Shown: piece by piece, positions 27,226-35,437 of the stretch
Layout of the letters: each line of letters opens with the position of its first letter
Numbering within the stretch: position 1 is the stretch's first letter
Assembly (NCBI GenBank): GCA_902799765.1
Contig: CADCBZ010000045.1
Span: 1 to 55,805, forward strand
Source of the DNA: an uncultured Prevotellaceae bacterium
Lineage (GTDB): Bacteria > Bacteroidota > Bacteroidia > Bacteroidales > Bacteroidaceae
DNA length: 55,805 nucleotides
Direction of reading: 5' to 3'
The notes under the pieces: generated by a model
Told to the model about the DNA's origin: nothing
The model's input: the letters and a program-made list of their open reading frames with translations, nothing else
The model's database searches: none
Position numbers and translations under genes: made by a program

Positions 27226-27247
27226 TTGATGGAACATTGATGGAACA
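27226..27247 (+). repeat. tandem 11-mer TTGATGGAACA x2 next to the tRNA
   Basis: TTGATGGAACA is present twice without a gap, 45 bases after the tRNA. Paired direct repeats close to an attachment site are typical of integrase arm-binding sites; that role is inferred from position only. Confidence 0.5.
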
Positions 27248-27433
27248 TTTTCAAATTGTTCTGAGAAAAACAGGTACCAAATGGTCATAAAGGCGTGTAT
27301 GGATTCTAATAAATCCAACACTCACGATGGGCATATATTTAATAAGGTTCGTATATATTGCGCCTCTAACCTGCCTTTTTTCTTCATCTAAAAATGCATT
27401 TCATCATCTGATGCAGATAAATATCATTTTTGC

Positions 27434-27465
27434 TTTGTTCTTTCAATAAATCTTCGTACCTTTGC
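27434..27465 (+). promoter_or_regulatory. promoter of the 27586-27837 gene
   Basis: TTTG (27434-27437), 19 bases, TACCTTTGC (27457-27465). The 17 bases TCGTACCTTTGCACCCG at 27454-27470 are identical to 27078-27094 in front of the tRNA. Confidence 0.65.
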
Positions 27466-27585
27466 ACCCGAAGCATCAAGAGCAGACACTCGCAAGAGTG
27501 GACTCGCCAACCGAGCAATAACATTGAGCCACGGTGGTCAGTACGATGCGGAAGTATTATTATTCACTTCAAAAACAAAAACGTT
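27466..27585 (+). other. 120-base untranslated leader, possibly structured
   Basis: Between the promoter and the small gene lies a long leader of balanced base composition, unlike the AT-rich spacer just upstream. It contains the hairpin ACTC-GCAA-GAGT near 27488-27499 and other GC-rich short complementary parts. There is no open frame in it that I can support. The 27182-27433 stretch before it holds the tandem 11-mer and otherwise nothing I recognise. Confidence 0.35.
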
Positions 27586-27837
27586 ATGCAACAAAGTATT
27601 TATTACATCAAGTTCGCTCTGCAATTCGCAGACTTGCAAATCACAGAATTAGTAGACATCTTTAATCGCCAAGTTGGTAATCGTGGCTGGACAGGTATGC
27701 GAGCTTATCATAATCAAGCTCTGATTGATGAGTTCCATAGACGCGGAATCGATGTCTCTGCCATTTATGATAGAGCCACTATAAGCTTTGCACATCACAT
27801 CCGATATAATTTCTTCCAAAACAAGCTTGTTCTATAG
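27586..27837 (+). CDS. small conserved-looking protein of unknown function
   Basis: The ATG at 27586 gives 83 residues: MQQSIYYIKFALQFADLQIT, then ELVDIFNRQVGNRGWTGMRA, a segment YHNQALIDEFHRRGIDVSAI, and a beta-like end (ISFAHHIRYNFFQNKLVL). There is no signal peptide or membrane segment. The mix of helix and strand with many polar conserved-type residues looks like a real small protein and it has its own promoter 120 bases upstream. I do not recognise the family with confidence. The 126 bases after it, up to the protease gene on the other strand, show nothing further. Confidence 0.6.
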   Translation: MQQSIYYIKFALQFADLQITELVDIFNRQVGNRGWTGMRAYHNQALIDEFHRRGIDVSAIYDRATISFAHHIRYNFFQNKLVL

Positions 27838-27963
27838 ACTTAAGCCAATCTATCGATGCTCTGCCCTTGTGTCTGCTTTTACAAGGGCGAGCCCATTAAC
27901 AGAGGCATTGTTTATTACACCTTTAATGAGTAACAAAACAAGGCTCTCATATATATACACAAA

Positions 27964-30900
27964 TCATTTGATTTCATCTAATCCTCCAAAACGATTAATA
28001 ACTTCTTTTGAAGTCCAGTATCTAACTTGACTTGTCTCTTCATATTCAGGCTTCATACGATGGGCAATAAGACTAAGTCTATGGTTGATGACAGGAACTC
28101 GAAAGTTCATTTTTTCAAAGTCATAATCAGCGTAATTCTTTAACAGGCATAACAATAAATCACCAAAATTCTTTTTCATCTCTACTGGATAGTGCTGCAT
28201 CAGAAAAGCAATGAAATTAATACAATTGTCTATATCGGCAGATTGTTTTAGAGCAACTTTGTTTATGATAAGATTAATCTCTGACTTGTGCTTGTCAAAG
28301 TCATCTGTTCTTAAATAGACGTTTAGTAGATTTAAAGCAACATTAACCTTATTATAGTCATCTGACGAAAGTGCATCCAGCAGATTTTCGAATCCACTTA
28401 ATTCTTCAATATCAGTATTGACTCTCTGAATCATATCATCCACATTGATACCGTTCTTTTGTTGCAGACCTATCATAAACAATTTCATATCTGACAAAAG
28501 ATCAATATACATACAGTTATAGTAATTAGAAGATTCCCCTATTTTTTTATGACTTTCAATAAGATCCAAATTCTGTTCCATATTATACTTTATCTGGTGC
28601 CACTCATCTTCAGTCCAAATCACTTTGTCATCAAAAATTTCAATGTGGTATGGTGAGGGATCTGTATAACATGAATCTGTAATGCCACAATTCCAAATAT
28701 CTCCATTTAGAACAATCTGTTTGATTTTCGAGATACTTTTGGACGAAATTGCCAAATGACTAAGATTAATCAATGCAGGATAATCACTTTTTGAAAACGA
28801 CAAATCCTCTGTTTCAATTTTATTGTCTATTGCCTCTTTCTGTTCTGCCGATAGAGCATCAACTCTTTTAAACTCACACAACACATTGTATGATTGGGAT
28901 ATAAGCGTATTATTTATTATTTTCCATAAACATTTTGACACTTCATCCATAGCTGCGAAATCTTTATCTACCCACAAAGCGCCACAAAACAGCAGACTAA
29001 TTAGGTGTACATTTTGTGGCATTTTTTTCGTAAGTATGACAAAGATTTCTTGCCTCCTTTCAACATTTTTTATGCATTGGATAGCATAGAATAAATTTTT
29101 ATAAATGGCATCTGATGTACTCACATTTTTCGCATCAATTTCATTGAAGAAATAATATAGAATAGATTGCCTAAACTCGTCATACCACAAATCTTCTGGA
29201 ACCGACATATACAATTCTTGAGATAGATAGTAAAGTCCCATATATAAATATCTGGGAACATGCTTCATACGTAGAGACTTTAATAATGAAATAAGCAAAG
29301 AAGGACGAACTTCTGCTAAAAATCTATCATCGCTATATGCAATCATCTGACCAGCCCATCTTACGGTTTTTTCGTCTGCATATTGCAAAGTATAGTAAAT
29401 GGTGGGATATGGGATGAAGTGTATCAGATGTCGAAATGCTTTCATCCAATACTCAATATTCACGATGTTATAGATTCCAAATTTCGTAGTTAATCCTGCG
29501 TTTACCAAATACTGCAACAATCGTATAGATTCCGGAAACGATGCTATGTCTTGGCCACCCAAAATCTGTGTGGTGTGAACTCCAAAGATTTTGGGCTGTA
29601 CTTTTTTCTTGTCAATATGGCTGGCGATATATGACATAATATCGCTTGGTGCTTCAATACCAGCCTGCCAATATTCAGTATACTTGTAGTGTTGTTGGGT
29701 GATTTGGCTTGTTACATTGTAGATGAGTGAGGCTACGAACCTCTCACTTGCTGAATTCTCTTTATTTTCAACAAACAATTTTACAGGAGTTAAGCAATCT
29801 TTATCTTCTCTAAATAGATTTATAAGTAATGCTTTCTTTGCTGCCCATAATTCAGATGGGGTCCAAGAGTTAGTTAGTTCGTACATCTTATCAAACTCGA
29901 ACTTGTATGCTTCGCGAAGAACAAGTTCATACATACCCTCATCTGTGCTTTCATCAAGAACGTATGTTCCATCCGTCATTCCACATTCAAAGGTTGACGC
30001 ACGTTGCATCATAAATTTTAGTTCTGGAATCTCATTTAAATTACCAGCATTAGTTAACTCTCCATACAAAGTAGGCCACAGTCCCCTATCCTGCAAAGCA
30101 TAAACAAACGCACGACGTTCACAAAAGTTCCATTGTTCGTCCTTTCTCAATAGAGTACTTATTACGCGTTCTTGATTTGAAACAAATTTAACATATGGGT
30201 AGTCTATTCTTAGTGCTTTTATTTCATCAAGAATTATATTGGCATCTTCTTTATTGGAGAGCAACTGACATATTTCTTTCCATTTATTGATATATTCAAT
30301 TTCTATGGCAGACCTACTTGAAAAGACACGACCTAATACTTGATTCTTTAAAACGGATGGTGACAATATTGGGCGACCAACTATTTCATTTATTTTATTT
30401 GGAATCCTACGAATTTTAATGTCATCCAATTTATCCTTTTCTGTCATACGACTTTTAACGTAGCCAAGGCAACAAATCCAGTCTTCATATCCGACAAATA
30501 ATCCTGCTCCAGAACTACCCTTCATAACACGAGAGAATTCAGCACCTGTTGCAGTAATGTCTTCCTCTATTGCGTAAGTGTCCGAAGAGACCATACGGGC
30601 TCTAAACATACGCCCTGAAGGTTCAGATGATGTATAGCCATAAAGACAAGTATCTGTTCCGAACTCGTCTTTATCAAGAAACCGAATGCCGTTCTCATAG
30701 TCAAAATCCAACAGAAAACTATCAACATCAATTTTAACAGATAAAAGAGCGAAATCCACATCTTCCTTTAGTACAAAAACTAATATTTCGTTCACATCAA
30801 TTATGCTGTTGCTACGAGGAAGGCTTATCTTTATATTTGTTTTATCGTAGTGTTCTGAGGTCTCTCCATATTGAATACAATGAGCAGCCGTAATTACATA

Positions 30901-31056
30901 GTATGAGCCATCTGAAGAAAAAAGAGTACCTGTACCTTTGTTGGGTTCTTCTTTTTCAGATATGAAACATTCTATTTTTACAGAAATTGCTTCAAGTGTT
31001 GTAGCAAGAGGGCAATATGAGGATTCTCTCAGTTTCTTGGGGTTCATGACATTCAA
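27964..31056 (-). CDS. trypsin-like protease with long helical C-terminal region, defence candidate
   Basis: The 1030-residue protein has an N-terminal trypsin-like domain (about 25-240) with a full catalytic triad by motif: His59 in ITAAHC, Asp101 in EDVDFALLSV and Ser182 in KGSSGAG. The rest is a long mostly helical region (about 250-1030) without any P-loop that I can find. In Avs1-type and related conflict systems a trypsin-like protease and an MBL-fold protein are combined with a STAND NTPase; here the NTPase seems to be missing and the helical region could be the sensor. The gene is AT-rich. Its start overlaps the end of the upstream MBL gene by 65 bases (or 56 from the ATG at 31047), so the two are surely co-translated. 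Confidence 0.7.
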   Translation of the reverse strand: MNVMNPKKLRESSYCPLATTLEAISVKIECFISEKEEPNKGTGTLFSSDGSYYVITAAHCIQYGETSEHYDKTNIKISLPRSNSIIDVNEILVFVLKEDVDFALLSVKIDVDSFLLDFDYENGIRFLDKDEFGTDTCLYGYTSSEPSGRMFRARMVSSDTYAIEEDITATGAEFSRVMKGSSGAGLFVGYEDWICCLGYVKSRMTEKDKLDDIKIRRIPNKINEIVGRPILSPSVLKNQVLGRVFSSRSAIEIEYINKWKEICQLLSNKEDANIILDEIKALRIDYPYVKFVSNQERVISTLLRKDEQWNFCERRAFVYALQDRGLWPTLYGELTNAGNLNEIPELKFMMQRASTFECGMTDGTYVLDESTDEGMYELVLREAYKFEFDKMYELTNSWTPSELWAAKKALLINLFREDKDCLTPVKLFVENKENSASERFVASLIYNVTSQITQQHYKYTEYWQAGIEAPSDIMSYIASHIDKKKVQPKIFGVHTTQILGGQDIASFPESIRLLQYLVNAGLTTKFGIYNIVNIEYWMKAFRHLIHFIPYPTIYYTLQYADEKTVRWAGQMIAYSDDRFLAEVRPSLLISLLKSLRMKHVPRYLYMGLYYLSQELYMSVPEDLWYDEFRQSILYYFFNEIDAKNVSTSDAIYKNLFYAIQCIKNVERRQEIFVILTKKMPQNVHLISLLFCGALWVDKDFAAMDEVSKCLWKIINNTLISQSYNVLCEFKRVDALSAEQKEAIDNKIETEDLSFSKSDYPALINLSHLAISSKSISKIKQIVLNGDIWNCGITDSCYTDPSPYHIEIFDDKVIWTEDEWHQIKYNMEQNLDLIESHKKIGESSNYYNCMYIDLLSDMKLFMIGLQQKNGINVDDMIQRVNTDIEELSGFENLLDALSSDDYNKVNVALNLLNVYLRTDDFDKHKSEINLIINKVALKQSADIDNCINFIAFLMQHYPVEMKKNFGDLLLCLLKNYADYDFEKMNFRVPVINHRLSLIAHRMKPEYEETSQVRYWTSKEVINRFGGLDEIK

Positions 31057-32086
31057 AGTTTAAGTTATTATCTAATTCGGCATTGAACAGAGCTTCTTCT
31101 CTGTTTTTTTCGATCGTTTCAAGTGGATAATTAAAATAGAAATGAACGACACGGCTATAATCTCTTTCCGGATGACAAAGCACATTTGCCAAAGCTTCAC
31201 GATGTGGATGCTTGAAACCTTTGCTCCCATCGGTCGTTATGATGTAGTTATCGCAATCAATAATATCCAATAACTCATTGCTGATATTTTCAGCGCTCCC
31301 ATGATGAGGCATTTTAACATAGTCCACATGAAGCTTATTTATTTTGCTATAGCCTCTCTCAACAAGGGACTTGTATATTTCCTGCGAAAAAGAATCACCT
31401 AACGCGAGCAAACTAAATGCATCACAACAAATAAGCATACTCACAGAAACCATGTTGATAAGTTCCGATGGCTTGTCAACGTTGCCAGGGGCTTTGGGAC
31501 GATTTGCCAATTCATGCATATCTACATTGATATCTGACTTCTTATCCTTTTTGTTTGATAGGTTTTCTTCCGTATAGCCACAACCATACTCTTCTTTATA
31601 ACTCGCAATGAAGTGCTCAAATATATCTATGCGAGGATTAATAACTTCTATGTCGGCAAACGAAATGGTTTCGTCAACAAATCCGTTCAATCTATATTTT
31701 TCCCAGTCAAGCTGTGATGTTTGCGATATTTCCCAAAGAACATCAGCCATCTTACTTGCTTTTTTTGACGACAGGTCTTCAGAAAGATCAAAACTGATAT
31801 GTTTAGCGCAGTTTGCCCATATTCTTTTAACTGGGAATGGATTATCATTACGATGGTTTTCAATAAATCTCTTTATTCCCACAAGATGATCGTCATCAAA
31901 ATGAGTTGCTACCATCAAATCAATTGGGAGATGTTTTTCTATTTCCTTTATAAAAGGATTGAAGCGTGGATTAGGATAGGGACCGCCGTCAATGGCTATG
32001 ATGCCCCTATTCCCATTTTTGCTACAGTGCAAAATAAGAGCATCACCATGTCTTGCAGGCATAACTTGTATATAGGATTCTTGCAT
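30992..32086 (-). CDS. ComEC-type metallo-beta-lactamase-fold hydrolase paired with the protease
   Basis: The 364-residue soluble protein starts MQESYIQVMPARHGDALILH. It holds IAIDGGPYPN, the metal motif ATHFDDDHLVG (His62, Asp64, Asp66, His67; the HxDxDH form of ComEC-like proteins), a long variable insert (about 85-225) and the later MPHHGSAEN motif near residue 256, with ITTDGSKGFKHPHREAL after it. Such enzymes usually cleave phosphoesters of nucleic acids or nucleotides. It is the first gene of a two-gene minus-strand operon. The pairing with a trypsin-like protease is known from predicted defence systems, which supports a role in phage defence. Confidence 0.75.
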   Translation of the reverse strand: MQESYIQVMPARHGDALILHCSKNGNRGIIAIDGGPYPNPRFNPFIKEIEKHLPIDLMVATHFDDDHLVGIKRFIENHRNDNPFPVKRIWANCAKHISFDLSEDLSSKKASKMADVLWEISQTSQLDWEKYRLNGFVDETISFADIEVINPRIDIFEHFIASYKEEYGCGYTEENLSNKKDKKSDINVDMHELANRPKAPGNVDKPSELINMVSVSMLICCDAFSLLALGDSFSQEIYKSLVERGYSKINKLHVDYVKMPHHGSAENISNELLDIIDCDNYIITTDGSKGFKHPHREALANVLCHPERDYSRVVHFYFNYPLETIEKNREEALFNAELDNNLNFECHEPQETERILILPSCYNT

Positions 32087-32131
32087 AGCTTATTATTTCC
32101 CTATTAGCTTTTACGATTATCTTTAAACATT

Positions 32132-32161
32132 GCAAAAGTACAAAATTTCTGGCAACATCAA
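32132..32161 (-). promoter_or_regulatory. promoter of the MBL/protease operon
   Basis: On the minus strand TTG (32161-32159), 18 bases, TACTTTTGC (32140-32132) matches the Bacteroidetes pattern with a slightly short spacer. The MBL start codon is 46 bases downstream. Confidence 0.5.
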
Positions 32162-32286
32162 GCAAATTTTGTATATAAGATGAACGAAATTCATTAAAAT
32201 CGTTGATTCTTGCTACTTTTTAGTGACTTTTGTCTTTATTTTGTGAGGAATTTTGTAATTTTGTGCCATTAATCTAAAAATGCGAT

Positions 32287-32475
32287 ATGGCAGGCAATAA
32301 AGATCTCAACCGCTTGAAGGTGGTACTTGTAGAATGTGCGCCAACGACTGTATCGAAATGGTGTACAAACTCATCACAGCCACCGTTGGAGATGTTGATG
32401 AAGACTGCAAAATTACTTGATGTGGAACTAAATGACCTCGTCAGGTTTGATGAACTATATAAAAATGAAGAATAG
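32287..32475 (+). CDS. small XRE-type HTH regulator lacking part of the HTH
   Basis: The 62-residue protein reads MAGNKDLNRLKVVLVE, then CAPTTVSKWCTNSSQPPLEM and AKLLDVELNDLVRFDE. It clearly belongs to the small XRE regulators that sit in front of restriction and defence operons. In these, about 13 residues with the first HTH helices (of the type KTNKWLAEQL) stand between VLVE and CAPTTVSKW; here they are absent while the frame is kept. The recognition helix (TTVSKWCTN) remains. DNA binding is doubtful. The gene ends three bases before brxP, so it is the first gene of the BREX operon. Confidence 0.65.
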   Translation: MAGNKDLNRLKVVLVECAPTTVSKWCTNSSQPPLEMLMKTAKLLDVELNDLVRFDELYKNEE

Positions 32476-32478
32476 AAT

Positions 32479-34980
32479 ATGTATAAGATAACCTGGGACA
32501 AAGAGACTGGCGGGGTGCTTTTGCACTCGCGTATAGTGGAGGGTACGCTTGGTACTTCTCCACGCCCTGTGTTCTGGGAAGAACTCGATTTGCTGAAGTT
32601 GAATGAGCTTGGGTGGAAGTATCCTCATTGCGAGGAACCTCTTCTTTGGGCAATTAACAAACAGTACTGGTATCGTGGTGAACTGGTTTTCGAAGCCAAG
32701 GGAGCCAATATCTATGACGAGGCGACGGTAGTTTTCCAGCCAGGGATGGAAGCCCTGAAGCTGAAACCTGTCAATGTGAAGAAGATGCTGGAAAACACCA
32801 AGGAATATATGTTCCTATTGGAAAGTGAAGCCATAGAGTTCATCCACGAGACCTACATTCAATATGCAGGAGCGCGTAAGAGCGTGCAGGGAGTTGCTGC
32901 CAACCAGCTCGACTACGAAGCGTTGGCTGCGAGAGCAGAGAAGAAGTCGAAGACGAAGATGGCTATTGTCAAGGAAGATTGCGACTCCTTTGAGATCGTT
33001 CCACTTGACAAAGCCGAAGAACAAGGCCGTAAGATATATCAGACCACCAAGATAGACAAGTTCCTTGCCTCCTTCTCTGGTGGTAAGGACAGCCAGGTCG
33101 TCCTTGACCTCTGCACCCGTGCCATCCCAAGTACGGACTTTGAGGTGATTTATAGCGATACCGGCTATGAATTACCGCCTTCGCTCAGTCTCTATGAAGA
33201 CGTACAGAAACACTATAAGGAGCTTTACCCCGATTTGAAGTTTTCCGTGGCCAGGAACCACGAAAGCGTCCTGAACTATTGGGATAAGATCGGTACGCCC
33301 AGCGATACCCATAGATGGTGTTGTTCAATTATGAAGACAGCACCACTGTATAGAGGATTGAAGCTGGAAGGCACCAACAAGCAGGCCAAAGTCCTTACGT
33401 TCGATGGCGTTAGAGCCGAAGAGAGCGTTAAGCGAGGAGCCTATATGCGTGTTGGTAAAGGTAAGCATACAACCATTACCAATGCGCATCCTATTATCAA
33501 CTGGAACGCAGTAGAGATATTCCTCTATCTCTTTAAGCACGACCTTCCCATCAACGAAGCCTACCGTTACGGAAAAGCCCGCGTCGGATGCCTGATTTGT
33601 CCGTTCTCCACAGCGTGGGATGATATGATAGCATCAAAGCGATATGGCTCGGAGCTTAAACCGTTTACCGAAAGGCTTGTTGCATGGTCAAAGGATAGTA
33701 AGATCGGTAAAGTCGATGAGTTTATCAAGGAAAGACGTTGGAAAATCAAAGCCATAGGAAACACCGATTTGGTAAAAACCGTCGTTTCCTTCTCCGATGC
33801 CAATAATAGCTTCACGGCAACCGTTAAGAACCCGCTTCATCCAGTTTATGAATGGTTGCCAGCGTTATGCGAATATACCGTTGAGCAAAAGGACAACGTT
33901 GATAAAGGCTCGCTAAGATTTGACGGTAACGTCTATGACTTCCATCTCAAATATGAGAAGGAGAAGAACCAATATGCCTTTGTCGTAGAGAACCCTTCAG
34001 CCCAGCTGAGCTTCCTGTTAAGGCGTGTCATCTATAAGAGTGCATATTGTGTTCATTGTGAGGTTTGCGAGGTGGACTGCCCCACTGGAGCATTATCCAT
34101 TGTCCCCAACGTCTATATTGACAAGACCAAATGCATCCATTGTCACAGGTGCCTTAACTCCCATGACTTAGGTTGCATATCAGCAGATTGCGTAAGAATG
34201 ATTAAGAATATGAATAATAACGAAGAGACAAAGATCCAAGGCTACAAGACCTTTGGTTTTAGAGAAGAGTGGCTACAGGAGTATCTTGTAGACCCCGAGT
34301 ATTTCTGGAAGAGTAATTCCCTTGGAACAGCCCAGGTGGACGGTTTCAAGGCGTGGTTGAAAGATGCTGAGATCAACGACTCCAAGAATAAGTTGACACG
34401 TTTTGGGGAGTTGCTTCAGCAGATATATGTCGATGACACTAATCTGACATGGGAGTTGATACTTACAAACCTGTCATACAACTCCTTTATCTTCAACTGG
34501 TTTGTCAACAATATCAAAATCGGTCAGGAATACGACCGTAAGATTCTGGAGGGAATGATTAATGAACAAGGTTATTCGTCGAAAGGAAAGACGGTAGCCA
34601 ATGCCGTTGCCGCACTTATCCAGACATTCGATTACTCTCCCATCGGTGATACCTTGAACATGAGCATGAATACCGACGGGAAGAATAATGTCCGTGGAGG
34701 TTATGAAGAAATAACCAAAGCCGGTTTAGCCTACAGCCTCTATAAGTATGCCGAGAAGAAAGGCGTTCATTCCCTACGGGTTTCTGACTTCTATAGTGAC
34801 GAATGTACCAGTGGTCCGTTCCGTGTTCTGGGCATTAGCAAGCAGGTGTTCAACAATACCCTGAAGGCCCTGAACTCAGCCAACAACCGAGTGCTGATTG
34901 CAGAACTGGCGATGGGTCTTGACAGTATCACCCTTCGCGAGGACTTGAACTCCATTTCTTGTTTAGAATCCCTTTTATAA
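32479..34980 (+). CDS. brxP: BrxP: PAPS-reductase-like (DndC-like) protein of type 4 BREX, with ferredoxin-type clusters
   Basis: The 833-residue protein has an N-terminal region (1-185) of its own type, a PP-loop ATP pyrophosphatase/PAPS reductase domain with SGGKDS at residues 200-205, YSDTGYELP, HRWCCSIMKTAP and GCLICPFSTAWDD (Cys residues for a cluster), then two 4Fe-4S motifs (CVHCEVCEVDCPTGAL and CIHCHRCL). The last 250 residues are helical. DndC, the related enzyme of DNA phosphorothioation, activates DNA or sulfur with the same PP-loop. In type 4 BREX this gene takes the place of the methyltransferase. The next gene starts two bases after its stop. Confidence 0.85.
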   Translation: MYKITWDKETGGVLLHSRIVEGTLGTSPRPVFWEELDLLKLNELGWKYPHCEEPLLWAINKQYWYRGELVFEAKGANIYDEATVVFQPGMEALKLKPVNVKKMLENTKEYMFLLESEAIEFIHETYIQYAGARKSVQGVAANQLDYEALAARAEKKSKTKMAIVKEDCDSFEIVPLDKAEEQGRKIYQTTKIDKFLASFSGGKDSQVVLDLCTRAIPSTDFEVIYSDTGYELPPSLSLYEDVQKHYKELYPDLKFSVARNHESVLNYWDKIGTPSDTHRWCCSIMKTAPLYRGLKLEGTNKQAKVLTFDGVRAEESVKRGAYMRVGKGKHTTITNAHPIINWNAVEIFLYLFKHDLPINEAYRYGKARVGCLICPFSTAWDDMIASKRYGSELKPFTERLVAWSKDSKIGKVDEFIKERRWKIKAIGNTDLVKTVVSFSDANNSFTATVKNPLHPVYEWLPALCEYTVEQKDNVDKGSLRFDGNVYDFHLKYEKEKNQYAFVVENPSAQLSFLLRRVIYKSAYCVHCEVCEVDCPTGALSIVPNVYIDKTKCIHCHRCLNSHDLGCISADCVRMIKNMNNNEETKIQGYKTFGFREEWLQEYLVDPEYFWKSNSLGTAQVDGFKAWLKDAEINDSKNKLTRFGELLQQIYVDDTNLTWELILTNLSYNSFIFNWFVNNIKIGQEYDRKILEGMINEQGYSSKGKTVANAVAALIQTFDYSPIGDTLNMSMNTDGKNNVRGGYEEITKAGLAYSLYKYAEKKGVHSLRVSDFYSDECTSGPFRVLGISKQVFNNTLKALNSANNRVLIAELAMGLDSITLREDLNSISCLESLL

Positions 34981-34981
34981 G

Positions 34982-35434
34982 ATGAATCTGAAGACCTCAT
35001 ATTATAAAAACAGTATTCTCTCTATCCATAGAGGACTGGCCTTTGGAGTACCCTCTAATGCCAAGCCTCTATTCCTTCTTTCGATTATCAGAGGAATCGA
35101 GGAAGGAGTGATTATTGGGAATAAGTTTACTTATGAGGAAAAGCTGGAAGCTATTTACAAGGAACTATGTTCGCTTTATGAGCCAGACAGGAAGCCAGCC
35201 CCCTTCTATAAGCCATTCTACCACTCTATCAGAGAGCATTATTATGGCATCAAATGGAAGGGAGGTAAGATTCCTGAACATACATGGCATACTCCCTCTC
35301 CTAAATTTATTAAGGAGAACATTGAATATGCTTTTCTTGACGATGGTCTTTGGGATCTTCTGCAAGACAAGTCCGTCAGGAACGAGTTTCGGGAGCTTAT
35401 CATAAGCTATTATCTTAAAACTGAAAACAACTAA
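34982..35434 (+). CDS. probable stand-alone sulfur-binding domain (SBD) protein
   Basis: The 150-residue protein has no enzyme motif. Its pattern follows the sulfur-binding domain of ScoMcrA-type phosphorothioate-dependent endonucleases: HRGLAFGVPSNAKPLFLLSI with a helix IIRGIEEGVIIGNKFTYEE, a Pro-rich KPAPFYKPFYHS, and the C-terminal pair FLDDGLWDLLQDKSVRNEF-RELI. Such domains read the phosphorothioate group on the DNA backbone. No HNH or other nuclease domain is attached. It sits directly between brxP and brxC, three bases before the latter. If right, it would be the reader for a sulfur mark made by BrxP. The assignment is by eye. Confidence 0.55.
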   Translation: MNLKTSYYKNSILSIHRGLAFGVPSNAKPLFLLSIIRGIEEGVIIGNKFTYEEKLEAIYKELCSLYEPDRKPAPFYKPFYHSIREHYYGIKWKGGKIPEHTWHTPSPKFIKENIEYAFLDDGLWDLLQDKSVRNEFRELIISYYLKTENN

Positions 35435-35437
35435 CGT

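Noticed and set aside
27964-31056. Avs-type STAND NTPase behind the protease domain
   Set aside because: I looked for a Walker A motif in residues 240-1030 and found none, so the protein cannot be named Avs from the sequence alone.
32479-34980. Ordinary assimilatory PAPS reductase (cysH)
   Set aside because: It is far longer than CysH, has two ferredoxin-type motifs and extra N- and C-terminal regions, and is locked in an operon with brxC, pglZ and brxL.
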